Of a stretch of DNA of 29,601 nt, positions 8,190 to 16,736 are shown in pieces. Under the pieces are notes generated by a model. It was not told where the DNA came from. It saw only the letters and a program-made list of their open reading frames with translations, and made no database searches. The stretch's first letter is position 1, and every line of letters begins with the position of its first letter. The stretch is from an uncultured Chloroflexota bacterium (GTDB lineage: Bacteria; Chloroflexota; Anaerolineae; Caldilineales; Caldilineaceae): the NCBI GenBank assembly GCA_903879975.1, contig CAIRNL010000719.1:1-29601 (forward strand). The letters are read 5' to 3'. Both the position numbers and the translations under genes were made by a program.

Positions 8190-9347
8190 TTATTCGCGGT
8201 CGGTTGCCAACGCCTCCTGGTAGAAGTCGAGCGTCCTTCGTAGCATTGCGTCGATCGAGAATTCGGCGCGCACACGTCGACTGCCAGCCGCACCCATCGC
8301 CTGCCGTTGTGCCGGGCTTGCCAGCAAGGAGTTGAGCGCAGCCGCGAGAGCCTGCGCGTCGTTCGGCGCTACGACGAGGCCAGTGATGCCATTTTGGTTG
8401 ACATAGGATGTGCCGGTGCCCAGTTCAGTGCAGATCAGTGGCAGCCCGCATGCCATGGCTTCCAGTTGGACAATACCAAGCGTCTCCGCCCGATTGGTAG
8501 AGGGCAGAACAAAGAGACTGGCTGCATGGTAGAGCGCCAGCACACCGGCATCGGCCACTTCGCCAAGAAATGTGATCCGATCAGTCAACCCCGCGGCCTG
8601 CACCTGGGCGCGCCAGCCTGCTTCCATGGGGCCGATGCCGACAATCAACGCATGGGCCTTCTCAACCTGGCGCATGGCTTCGATGAGCACATCGATTCCT
8701 TTATAATGGCGCAGCCGTCCCACAAAGAGAATCAGCGGCTGTCCGGCATAGCGCGCCTGCCACTGCGCCGCTTCTTCACGAATCTGCGGCGACGACGCAA
8801 AGCGATCGAGGTCGACGCCAAAATGGATCACGCGGCACTTCTTGGCGTGACGGCGCAGAAAGGGCGAATCCTGAACATACACTGGATTGGAGACGGCGAT
8901 CAGGTCGGCACGGCGCAGCACTTGCCACAGAAACGGGCGATAGAGCAGGCCTAGCATGCGCTGCCGTACGATATCGCTGTGATAGGTCGCTACCAGCCGC
9001 CGGCTGCGGCCCATCAGCAACTGTGCCACTTCACCGGGTGGGTAGGGCATGTGCAGATGGGCAATATCCACACCGCTCTCCAGCCGGCGTACAGCTGGGA
9101 AAAAGGGCAGGCTCACTGGCGCCGACGAAACATTGACCTGGCGCGCCGTCTTGTGTACCGGCACCCCGCTGCTGACTTCGTCCACGGTGTGATTGGTGGT
9201 ATTGGTGACCAACACCTGTGTTTCGACCCCGTGCCGGCGCAATCCTTCGGCCAATAGCTTGATGTGGTTCTCGATGCCGCCGAGGACAGGAAAGTAATCT
9301 TTGTAGAGGTATAGGACGCGCAGTGGATGGGGCTGGTTTATTGCCAT
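8190..9347 (-). CDS. GT4-family glycosyltransferase
   Basis: A retaining GT-B glycosyltransferase acting at the cytoplasmic membrane surface on the lipid-linked glycan. The 385 residues contain an N-terminal domain with GGIENHIKLLAEGLRRHGVE (23-42), the interdomain HFGVDLDRF (175-183), the nucleotide-sugar contacts FVGRLRHYKG (R211, K216), and an E-x7-E motif at E288 and E296 in RAETLGIVQLEAMACG. The start at 9347 has GGAAAG 8 bases upstream. It follows the GT39-like gene by 22 bases and is the last gene before the 172-base gap. The donor sugar is unknown; the overall pattern resembles PimB-like mannosyltransferases, but that is only a family resemblance. Confidence 0.9.
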   Translation of the reverse strand: MAINQPHPLRVLYLYKDYFPVLGGIENHIKLLAEGLRRHGVETQVLVTNTTNHTVDEVSSGVPVHKTARQVNVSSAPVSLPFFPAVRRLESGVDIAHLHMPYPPGEVAQLLMGRSRRLVATYHSDIVRQRMLGLLYRPFLWQVLRRADLIAVSNPVYVQDSPFLRRHAKKCRVIHFGVDLDRFASSPQIREEAAQWQARYAGQPLILFVGRLRHYKGIDVLIEAMRQVEKAHALIVGIGPMEAGWRAQVQAAGLTDRITFLGEVADAGVLALYHAASLFVLPSTNRAETLGIVQLEAMACGLPLICTELGTGTSYVNQNGITGLVVAPNDAQALAAALNSLLASPAQRQAMGAAGSRRVRAEFSIDAMLRRTLDFYQEALATDRE

Positions 9348-9369
9348 TGTTGATTCTTTCCGACTCGCC

Positions 9370-10983
9370 TCATGGCTGATGGCGGCGAAACTCCTGAACC
9401 AGGAGTTTGTATGGATAGGCTGGACGTTGAAAAATCACCGTCTTGATTTTTCGGTATACAGAGTCCTGTTCCACATACCCCGTTTCACCGTGCAGTGTAT
9501 ATCCATTGGCTGCCAGCCAATCGGCCATTTGCTCTTCGCCTGTTGCACCTGCTGTGCGATCACGGCCAAACTTGAACAGCCACACACGCTGAGGATCGAG
9601 ACGAAGTACTGCGTGGGTGGCTTGGACAAAATCGCCCAACGAGATATGGGTTAGCGCTGTTGGGGCTTCGGCCTTCACCAGCCGATCGTAGTAGTAGTGG
9701 GCGCCGACATCGGGAGCGGCCACCAGTGCTTCGTTTTCGGTTGCTGACTGCATGAGGCCTGTCACGATTTCTCGCATGGGCACTGCATAAATCGGATTGT
9801 GAAAATCTGTGGCCGTGAAGTAGTTGTGGATGCCAATGATTCTTCCTGCCAATAAGCCGCAGAACAGCAACAGGACCCACGATCGGGAGAGACGTGCAGC
9901 TCCAAGAGCGAGAAGAATCATGAGCAGCGGCGCGAGAAAAAGGCTGTGGTTGGGAAAGGCAATAAATGGCACCGAGTCAAAGACCCAGTTGGTGAGCCAT
10001 ACGCTGCCTGCCAGCGACAACAGAATCATCAGGAATAGCACTGAACCTGGCCGGCAAGGATCGGGCTTCTGCATATCCTGGAGACAGGCGCGCAGTCCCA
10101 TCACACCGAGGACGAGCACGGACAAGCTGCTCAGGATTGCTGCGAAGTGCCATGGGAGGAGTGTTTCTCCGACCGCAATCGCATAAGGCCAATAGCCGAG
10201 TGCGATCAGTGTGCCGAGCCAGCTACTGCCCAGGTCTGCCTGCCCGCTACGATAGAGCGTGGACGCCTGTGTCACCATGATCGTGAGCCAGGGTATATAG
10301 AGCAGTGCTGCGACAACCTGGGTTCCTAAGAAGGCCGCTATTCGCTGTCGCTGACGGCCATCGATCAGCACGATCAGGTTGACCGACAGCGTCAGAAAAA
10401 GTGGCGCAAGATAATCAGTGTACAGCAAAGCAACCAATGTCAGCCCGTAACTGCCGATTCGCCAGCGGGTCTGACGTACCCACAACGCGTAAGCGGCCAG
10501 CAACATGGCCAGCGATAACGTGATAGTGAACGCATAATACTTTTCGAAGCGCATATAGAGCAGGTAGGTGGGGGCGCTCAATAATAACAGCGCCGCCAGT
10601 CCCCCAACACGCCTGCCGTATAGCATGGCACCCAGCCGAAAGGTGAGTGCAATATTCAGAATGCCGGCCGCACTCCATAGATAGCGAATGGTCCATTCCG
10701 ATTCACCGACAATCTGCATCCATAGATTCATGAGAAAATGGGTGACAGGTGGGTGAAGATCTGCTCCGTTGCGCAGGTGGTCGATCATTTCTGCCCAACT
10801 CCCGCGCTCAATCAAGACATTTACATATTCGTCTACGGAGAAACTCAGGCTGTCGAGCCGTGCCATCAGCAGAATCGCTGCCATCAGCAGCAGCGACAAT
10901 TGCACCCAGCGCGTCTGTAGATTGGATGAAGTCGATGGTCTGACGGAATCATCTGAAAAATTTTGGTTTCTAGGTCGCATCAT
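9370..10983 (-). CDS. GT39-like membrane glycosyltransferase (GT-C fold)
   Basis: A 537-residue integral membrane enzyme of the protein-mannosyltransferase/ArnT type, which uses a polyprenyl-phosphate sugar as donor outside the membrane. After the first membrane helix comes SVDEYVNVLIERGSW, with the D-E pair typical of the first extracytoplasmic loop, followed by GADLHPPVTHFLMNLW and about ten further hydrophobic segments; residues after about 420 form a soluble tail. The start is an ATG-ATG doublet (10983 or 10980) that overlaps the end of the GT87-like gene by 11-14 bases; the longer frame to 11025 is less likely. The acceptor could be the glycan or a protein; the sequence does not say. Confidence 0.82.
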   Translation of the reverse strand: MMRPRNQNFSDDSVRPSTSSNLQTRWVQLSLLLMAAILLMARLDSLSFSVDEYVNVLIERGSWAEMIDHLRNGADLHPPVTHFLMNLWMQIVGESEWTIRYLWSAAGILNIALTFRLGAMLYGRRVGGLAALLLLSAPTYLLYMRFEKYYAFTITLSLAMLLAAYALWVRQTRWRIGSYGLTLVALLYTDYLAPLFLTLSVNLIVLIDGRQRQRIAAFLGTQVVAALLYIPWLTIMVTQASTLYRSGQADLGSSWLGTLIALGYWPYAIAVGETLLPWHFAAILSSLSVLVLGVMGLRACLQDMQKPDPCRPGSVLFLMILLSLAGSVWLTNWVFDSVPFIAFPNHSLFLAPLLMILLALGAARLSRSWVLLLFCGLLAGRIIGIHNYFTATDFHNPIYAVPMREIVTGLMQSATENEALVAAPDVGAHYYYDRLVKAEAPTALTHISLGDFVQATHAVLRLDPQRVWLFKFGRDRTAGATGEEQMADWLAANGYTLHGETGYVEQDSVYRKIKTVIFQRPAYPYKLLVQEFRRHQP

Positions 10984-12331
10984 TGGGGACAACCTGATCG
11001 TGCAGCGCATTGGGAATGGCGCCATCGGACAATCGGCGAGAAATTGCCAACCCTCCCTGCAGCAATACCATCCACCAGACCAGCATGCCGAAGAAAAACA
11101 ACGAAATCAGCATGGGGTTCGGCAATATCTGAAGCCAGAGTACAGCGCCGCGTTGGGCGACTGTCAGGAAGAAGCCTGCTGGAATGAGGATTCGCCACCC
11201 AGAGGGCGGGGCCTTGACATGCTCGGCGACCGCCACAAATACCGGCGCTCCAATCACCAAATAGTGATTCCAGGTCAGAGGAGCAACGATCAGCGCGCAC
11301 AGGAGGAGCAGCCCAGCTCCCCAGACGCTTCCGGTAACCTGTGTGTGCCATGATCGTCGTCGGTACAACGCCCATACGGTTGCCAGCAATATCATGGCAA
11401 CTGTCGCAATTTTGACCGGGTTCAGTAGCCAATCTGGTAAAGAGGACAACAACAGAAAACGATGCGGCTGTCCCTGCAAGTTGACAACAGTGTCGCCCGA
11501 TTGGAAAGCGCGCTCCCAGAAGGCCATCGCGGACTGATTCCAGAAATTGGTTCCTCCCGGCATGGCAAGAGTTTCGTTCACCGATGAGAGTACTTCGACA
11601 TAGTGTTGTGAGGCGGCAATCGGCAACAGCAAAAGTCCCGGGAGGATCATGCATGCCATCCCTGTGATGATGCCCAGTGCCATGCTCCAGCGACGGTGCC
11701 ACGGGACAAGCAAGATCAAGATGAAGATAAATGGTTTGATCGCTCCGGCCAGTGCGATGAGCAGGCCCGCGGTAAAATTGGGCAGGGAGCCGGATCGTGC
11801 GCTGAGCCAAACGGCGCCCACCACCCAGAGACCAAGCAGCGGACTGATCTGCCCTAGATAGATTGCGTCCCATAGTGCTGGAGAAAGCAGGAACATCGCC
11901 AACGCATAGCGTCGCACACGGCGGTCGCCGGCCATCCTCCACAGGATGGCAACGATGCCTGCAACGATAGCCAGATTGCCGGCAAACCAAATGCGGCGCG
12001 CGTCAACAAATGAAAAATTGGCCAAAGGCGAGAACAATAAGGCAATCGTCGGCGCATAGAGATAGGGCGTGCACGTAACCCGTTGTGCTTCGAGACTCGG
12101 AACAACGATCGGCGCGTAGAGTGCACTCGGATCCTGTCGTAGGACATGGCTGGCACAGTAATAGGCTTGGAAGTCGTCGCCGCCACCAGCCACATCGCCT
12201 GCGCGCCACGCCGCAAGCTTGACGACGATAAATCCAATACTGGCGGCGAGCGCCAACACCCAAAACAGACGCTCGATCCAGATTAGGAGATCGTCCTGAA
12301 GGGGGGAGTCGTGTCGCGTTATCATTGCCAT
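10970..12331 (-). CDS. GT87/DUF2029-like membrane glycosyltransferase
   Basis: A 453-residue polytopic protein of the GT87 (DUF2029) family, whose studied actinobacterial members are polyprenyl-phosphate-mannose-dependent alpha-mannosyltransferases. Visible hallmarks are the first helix followed by GGGDDFQAYYCASHVL with its acidic pair, the loop CTPYLYAPTIALLFSPLA, LGQISPLLGLWVVGAVWL, and AGAIKPFIFILILLVPW. About ten membrane segments are apparent. ATG at 12331 has GAGGA 5-6 bases before it and lies 8 bases after the stop of the preceding GT4 gene; its own end overlaps the GT39-like start. A dedicated polyprenyl-phosphate-sugar synthase would be needed as donor source and is not in the window. 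Confidence 0.85.
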   Translation of the reverse strand: MAMITRHDSPLQDDLLIWIERLFWVLALAASIGFIVVKLAAWRAGDVAGGGDDFQAYYCASHVLRQDPSALYAPIVVPSLEAQRVTCTPYLYAPTIALLFSPLANFSFVDARRIWFAGNLAIVAGIVAILWRMAGDRRVRRYALAMFLLSPALWDAIYLGQISPLLGLWVVGAVWLSARSGSLPNFTAGLLIALAGAIKPFIFILILLVPWHRRWSMALGIITGMACMILPGLLLLPIAASQHYVEVLSSVNETLAMPGGTNFWNQSAMAFWERAFQSGDTVVNLQGQPHRFLLLSSLPDWLLNPVKIATVAMILLATVWALYRRRSWHTQVTGSVWGAGLLLLCALIVAPLTWNHYLVIGAPVFVAVAEHVKAPPSGWRILIPAGFFLTVAQRGAVLWLQILPNPMLISLFFFGMLVWWMVLLQGGLAISRRLSDGAIPNALHDQVVPNDAT

Positions 12332-12339
12332 GCAGTTCC

Positions 12340-13512
12340 TCAGTTTGCGCCGTGTTTCTTGTTTGCATGATCAGGAAATCGGCCATGGGGGGGCATAGAG
12401 CGATACAAAGCGATGGTTGCTGATGCGGTCTGTTCCCAGGTAAACTGCAAGGCGCGTTGGATTCCTCTTGCCGCGTACATCTGACATAGTGAATCACTTT
12501 GAAGTAGACCCAGTAACTGGGTGGCGATAGCTGATGGCTGGGAAGGATCGAAGTAGGAGGCTGCTTCGCCGGCGACTTCCGGCAGACTGGATACATTGCT
12601 GCATACCACTGGCGTCCCGCAAGCCATCGCCTCCAGAACGGGAAAACCGAACCCTTCGTAGCGGCTGGGAAATACAAAGACTGTTGCTGCGCTGTAAAGA
12701 CCCGGCAAATCTACGTTGTTGACTGGCCCCAGAAAACGTATGCGTTCGGTCAGTTGCAGACGCGCAACATGTTGTTTCGCCTCCGGGTAGCGAGTATCCC
12801 ATGGTCCTGCAATTACCAGAGGTGGTGTGCATGCAGGCAGCATTGCATAGGCTTGAATAAGACCAGCCAGGTTCTTATGCGGTTTGTTGATGCCAAGGTA
12901 TAGAATGAAGCACGCCGGCAAATCGTACGCTGTCTGCACGCGCTCGATCTCGGGTTGCGGCTGAGGGTGAAAACGCCGCTCAACGCCGTGTGGAATGACA
13001 GTAATTCTTGTTTTGTCGATATTAAAAGCTCTGGTCAAGTCTCTCCCTGTGGCGGCAGACACAGCGATGATTCGATCTGCGCTCCGTAGTGCAAGACGAT
13101 GGGTCAGCCGAAAAAACAGACGGGCGCGCGATGAGACTGTTTCAGGCAACAGTATTGGGATGAGGTCATGCACGGTCAAAACAGTCGGCACACCGAGCCA
13201 GTAAGGCATAAGGTAATAGGGAGAGTGAAAGCACAGCGCGCTTTGATCTTTCGATAATTGTTGCAGTGAATGTGCAACCTGCCACTGCTGTGAAAATGAA
13301 AACGGGGTTGCCTGTATGCGGAAAGTCTCAACGGCGCTGTTAATTTTCAACAGATGGCTGAAATTTGCTTCTTGAGCAGCGTCATTACACAGTAGCACCA
13401 ATCGTTCCCCATCTGTCAGTTGTGCTGCTAGTGCTGGAACCAGACCAGTGGCGTAGCGACCGATGCCAGGGAAGTGAGGCCTCGCGGTGCGTATATCAAA
13501 GACACAGATCAT
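12340..13512 (-). CDS. GT4-family glycosyltransferase (tandem pair, second copy)
   Basis: A 390-residue GT-B retaining glycosyltransferase. Motifs: FDIRTARPHFPGIGRYATGL (5-24), LTVHDLIPILLPE (112-124), IPHGVERRF (173-181), YLGINKPHKNL (205-215), and E-x7-E at E286 and E294 in RYEGFGFPVLEAMACG. It is clearly related to the next gene upstream, sharing the GIGRY, HDL, KN and EGFG-PVLEAMACG segments and the same CSNVSSLPEVAGEAA-type tail. The ATG at 13512 forms an ATGA overlap with the stop of that paralog, so the two are probably translated together. A GTG-type extension to 13572 lies inside the paralog and is rejected. The family includes mannosyl- and rhamnosyltransferases; the donor is not determined. 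Confidence 0.9.
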   Translation of the reverse strand: MICVFDIRTARPHFPGIGRYATGLVPALAAQLTDGERLVLLCNDAAQEANFSHLLKINSAVETFRIQATPFSFSQQWQVAHSLQQLSKDQSALCFHSPYYLMPYWLGVPTVLTVHDLIPILLPETVSSRARLFFRLTHRLALRSADRIIAVSAATGRDLTRAFNIDKTRITVIPHGVERRFHPQPQPEIERVQTAYDLPACFILYLGINKPHKNLAGLIQAYAMLPACTPPLVIAGPWDTRYPEAKQHVARLQLTERIRFLGPVNNVDLPGLYSAATVFVFPSRYEGFGFPVLEAMACGTPVVCSNVSSLPEVAGEAASYFDPSQPSAIATQLLGLLQSDSLCQMYAARGIQRALQFTWEQTASATIALYRSMPPHGRFPDHANKKHGAN

Positions 13513-14636
13513 GTGGTCGACTCCAACACCCTTTGGTAGACACCTAGCGTTTCCTGAGCGCAGCGCTCCCAAGAAAAGGATCGCGCTCGTACAATTCCTG
13601 CTTGGCGCATTGTCCTACGCTTGTCCGGAGAGTCGAGTAACGTTTGGATCGCCGCAGCAAGATCGTTGGCACTCCGTGGATTCACCTGTATGGCCGCCTC
13701 ACCTGCAACTTCAGGCAAACTAGATACATTGCTGGTAATTACCGGCGCACCGCATGCCATGGCTTCGAGCACTGGCAGGCCAAAACCCTCGTAAAGCGAT
13801 GGATAGACGAATATCTCTGCGCCGCTGTACAGTGCAGGCAGCGTTTCGTCTGCCATATATCCCGCCAATCGTACTCGGCCTGTTAGACCTAACTGGCGGA
13901 TGACGTTCGCTAGTTGCTCGTTACCCCAACCTTGACCCCCGACTAGTACTAATTCCGGCGCCGGGGGAGGCAGCATTGCATAGGCATGCAGAAGTGTTAT
14001 GAGGTTTTTGCGAGGCTCAAGCGTTCCCACGGCAAGCAGATAAGGAGAGCGAATGCCCAGGTTTGCTATAGTTGTCCTGATTGCAACAGGCGACTGTGAT
14101 GTAAAGTGTCGGTTGTCAACACCTAAATGCACTACACTCACTTTTTCTGGCGCCACTCCTAACAGGGTCACGATGTCGTTCTGGCTGGCATGGGCATCTG
14201 TAATAACGGCATCAGCGCGCTGTGTCATGAGCGGCAGCGCCCATCGCATGTAGAGCCGGTTGAGCCGGCTGTGATATCGGGGGAAAAGCATTGTAGTCAG
14301 GTCGTGAATGGTGATCACTGTAGGAAGGCACAGACGTGGTGTCACGGCATCAGTGCCATGAAACAGATCGCTGTCGTCGATAGTGGTACGCCAGCGTGGT
14401 AAGAGTGGTAACCCACTTAATAGGTAGAAACGCCAGGTTTTATTGCCTAGTGGTGCCTGGCAGCGCGGCAATCGCGCCAGCGCCGGCGGCAGCCGTTCTA
14501 GCGGCTGCCGATTGTGAAATAGCCGCAGGGCTGGACCACCTGGCAACGCATTGAGAGCCAGAGCAAGCTGGCGGACATAGCGACCGATACCGGCTCCCTG
14601 GCCGAGACCAGCGGAAATGTCAAAGCAGATGCGCAT
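13509..14636 (-). CDS. GT4-family glycosyltransferase (tandem pair, first copy)
   Basis: A 375-residue GT-B retaining glycosyltransferase. Motifs: FDISAGLGQGAGIGRYVRQL (5-24), ITIHDLTTMLFPRYHSRLNR (108-127), VHLGVDNRHF, AVGTLEPRKNL (202-212), and E-x7-E at E283 and E291 in LYEGFGLPVLEAMACG. ATG at 14636 has AGGAG 5 bases upstream, one of the best ribosome binding sites in the block. It lies 37 bases after the preceding glycosyltransferase and overlaps its paralog by ATGA. The pair probably adds successive, similar sugars to the repeat unit; this is inference from the paralogy. Confidence 0.9.
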   Translation of the reverse strand: MRICFDISAGLGQGAGIGRYVRQLALALNALPGGPALRLFHNRQPLERLPPALARLPRCQAPLGNKTWRFYLLSGLPLLPRWRTTIDDSDLFHGTDAVTPRLCLPTVITIHDLTTMLFPRYHSRLNRLYMRWALPLMTQRADAVITDAHASQNDIVTLLGVAPEKVSVVHLGVDNRHFTSQSPVAIRTTIANLGIRSPYLLAVGTLEPRKNLITLLHAYAMLPPPAPELVLVGGQGWGNEQLANVIRQLGLTGRVRLAGYMADETLPALYSGAEIFVYPSLYEGFGLPVLEAMACGAPVITSNVSSLPEVAGEAAIQVNPRSANDLAAAIQTLLDSPDKRRTMRQAGIVRARSFSWERCAQETLGVYQRVLESTT

Positions 14637-14673
14637 GAAGCTCCTGCCTGAGTAGATCTGGCTGGGTGTAGTG

Positions 14674-15798
14674 CTATTGACAAAGCTGCGTATACACGGC
14701 GAGCGTTTTGTCAGCTAGATGACGCTGCGAATAATGGTTTTCCATGCGTTGGCGACCGCGCTTTGCCAGCATTACGCATTGCACTGGGTTACCGAGCAGA
14801 TTGGCGATCGCTGCCCTCAAAGCAGATACATTTCCTTCTGGGAAAGTCAGCCCGGCATCTCCGATGACCTCTGGGATGGCGCCTGAGTTGGAGCCGATGA
14901 CTGGTACACCACAGGCCATTGCTTCCAGCAGCACGCGACCTAGCTGTTCCTTCCATACAGAGGTTGTACGGCTAGGCAGTACAAGAACGCTGAAGTCGCA
15001 CAACGCCCTAGCTAGTTCAATCGGTGGCAGCGGCGCTCTGAATTCGACTGACCGCTGAATACCTAGCTCCGCAGCCAAGGCTATGAGAGATGCCCGTTGC
15101 GGCCCATTGCCAATCAGTCGCAGTTGGGCGTGGGGTAGCGTAGTACGATGTAGCTCGGCAAAAGCACATAACAGTGTCTCAATGCCCTTCTCTTGTACAA
15201 ACCGCCCAATGTAGCCGATGGTGGGCGCCTCTTCCATGCCGGACGGTCGCGCTGGGCATGGCACAAAGATCTCAGTATCGACGCCGACTGCAGGGAGGAT
15301 AGGTAGTGGTCGTTCAAACCCGCGCTGCCGCAGAATTGCAGCGGCCTGTTGGTTTGCGCAAAACACCAGATCGGCGGCGGATAGGGTGCGATCCATTACC
15401 CAGCGCACTCCCAGAGATTTCTGACGGTCGATATTTTGCCATGTATGCAGTAAGAGATGCGCCTTTGGTGCAAACAGGCGACGAGTCCATGCAATCTGCA
15501 GGGCGCTCAGGCTGTCAGGCTCTTCCTCAGCATGAATGATCTGAGGGCGAAAACTGCGCATGGCAAAGTCCAGCGTTTGGTAAATTGCCCGGTGCGGATC
15601 GGTCGATCTGCCGTACATCGACAGCGCAATCTGGCGATAATGTGCTTGTACGGTCGCTTGCTTCACTTCTAGCAATTCATCGCGCCAGTAAGCAGGCGTC
15701 ATCAAGAGAATTTCTGTATTTTCAGACGCAGCCAGATAGTCGACCTTGCGACGCATGGTGAGATCTCGATAGCGCGCAATGAAGAGAATTCGTCTCAT
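14674..15798 (-). CDS. GT4-family glycosyltransferase
   Basis: A 374-residue GT-B glycosyltransferase. The N-terminal domain includes RPQIIHAEEEPDSLSALQI (84-102); the C-terminal domain has IGYIGRFVQEKGIETLL (194-210, R199 and K204 as likely phosphate contacts) and E-x7-E at E284 and E292 in KEQLGRVLLEAMACG. It is not close to the tandem pair downstream. Its ATG overlaps the stop of the methyltransferase gene by ATGA. The substrate is not predictable from sequence alone. Confidence 0.9.
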   Translation of the reverse strand: MRRILFIARYRDLTMRRKVDYLAASENTEILLMTPAYWRDELLEVKQATVQAHYRQIALSMYGRSTDPHRAIYQTLDFAMRSFRPQIIHAEEEPDSLSALQIAWTRRLFAPKAHLLLHTWQNIDRQKSLGVRWVMDRTLSAADLVFCANQQAAAILRQRGFERPLPILPAVGVDTEIFVPCPARPSGMEEAPTIGYIGRFVQEKGIETLLCAFAELHRTTLPHAQLRLIGNGPQRASLIALAAELGIQRSVEFRAPLPPIELARALCDFSVLVLPSRTTSVWKEQLGRVLLEAMACGVPVIGSNSGAIPEVIGDAGLTFPEGNVSALRAAIANLLGNPVQCVMLAKRGRQRMENHYSQRHLADKTLAVYTQLCQ

Positions 15799-16736
15799 GC
15801 TGGTTTCACAGCGAGGGACTCTAGCGTAGTGTAGACGTCGTCACCAGGATGCACCAGCCGTTGCCACCCTAATCCGGCCAGGCGAACTGCGCGCCATGTA
15901 TACAGCCAGAACTGCCAGGGACTGGCGGAGCCGTCCGCTAATTGGGACTGAACTGACGCTGTGGCGTGCTCCACCCAGGTGGGCAGGGGTGGGCGCGGGG
16001 AAACAGGCATAATCGTCACCTGTGTCAAGGACATGAGCTTTAACATGTCTGCCAGAGTTTGGGGGGTAAAGAAAAGCAAGTGGGAGGGCGGTCGATAACC
16101 CACCCAGGCGTCCGGCTTGCGCTGCGCTTGCCAGTTTGCCGTGTTGGGTGTCGAAAGCATCAGCAAGCCACCGCAACGCAGATGTGCCTTTAGAGCAGCC
16201 AGTGTCTCAAGTGGACGCGGCAAGTGTTCGATCACCTCCCACAGTGTGATCACATCGAACTCAGCTTCGCCCAACGCCGCTAATGATGTGAACACGCGTC
16301 CGCCGCCCGCAGTAATGCGTTCGGATGCCACCTGCGCCATTTGAGAGGAAAGTTCGATGCCGGTCACCTGCCACCCTCCCTGTTGCGCCAGTTCCAAAAA
16401 GTAGCCCGAGGCGCAGCCAAAGTCAAGCAGTGAACCGGGACCACCCAGCCTTACCTCAAGGTAGCGTAGGCGGCGTTGGAAGTGAGGCAACAGCGCCTTC
16501 TCCATCTCAGCGTAGTTGCGATATCCCTGGTCGATGTCCCCTTCGAAATAGCTAGACTGCTGATAGTGCGCAGCCATTTCCGCATCGCTGGGCGTCGGTG
16601 CAACATAAAGTAGTGTGCAAACGCAACAGCGGACAATTGTGTAACCGTTCTTTGCTATCACAGGGATCGCATCACATGCCCGGCAAAGTGGACAACGCGA
16701 TCCGTCAGACGGGGATGCCTCTAAAAGTCCATTCAT
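15795..16736 (-). CDS. Class I SAM methyltransferase with N-terminal four-Cys knuckle
   Basis: Transfers a methyl group from S-adenosylmethionine, probably to a sugar of the glycan. Of 313 residues, the first 40 carry C15-x2-C18 and C37-x2-C40, a likely zinc site. The Rossmann methyltransferase domain follows, with motif I LLDFGCASGYFLELA near 102-116, the acidic ribose contact in VTGIELS, and FDVITLWEVIEHLPRP with the usual EVIEH segment. The C-terminal 90 residues are specific to this protein. The gene is joined to both neighbours by ATGA overlaps. The same Cys pattern occurs in the methyltransferase at 20331-21164. O- versus C-methylation is not settled. Confidence 0.87.
   Translation of the reverse strand: MNGLLEASPSDGSRCPLCRACDAIPVIAKNGYTIVRCCVCTLLYVAPTPSDAEMAAHYQQSSYFEGDIDQGYRNYAEMEKALLPHFQRRLRYLEVRLGGPGSLLDFGCASGYFLELAQQGGWQVTGIELSSQMAQVASERITAGGGRVFTSLAALGEAEFDVITLWEVIEHLPRPLETLAALKAHLRCGGLLMLSTPNTANWQAQRKPDAWVGYRPPSHLLFFTPQTLADMLKLMSLTQVTIMPVSPRPPLPTWVEHATASVQSQLADGSASPWQFWLYTWRAVRLAGLGWQRLVHPGDDVYTTLESLAVKPA

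Noticed and set aside
10980..11990. 336-residue alternate-frame ORF inside the GT87-like gene
   Set aside because: Overlaps the well-supported membrane enzyme; Arg/Cys-rich without a domain.
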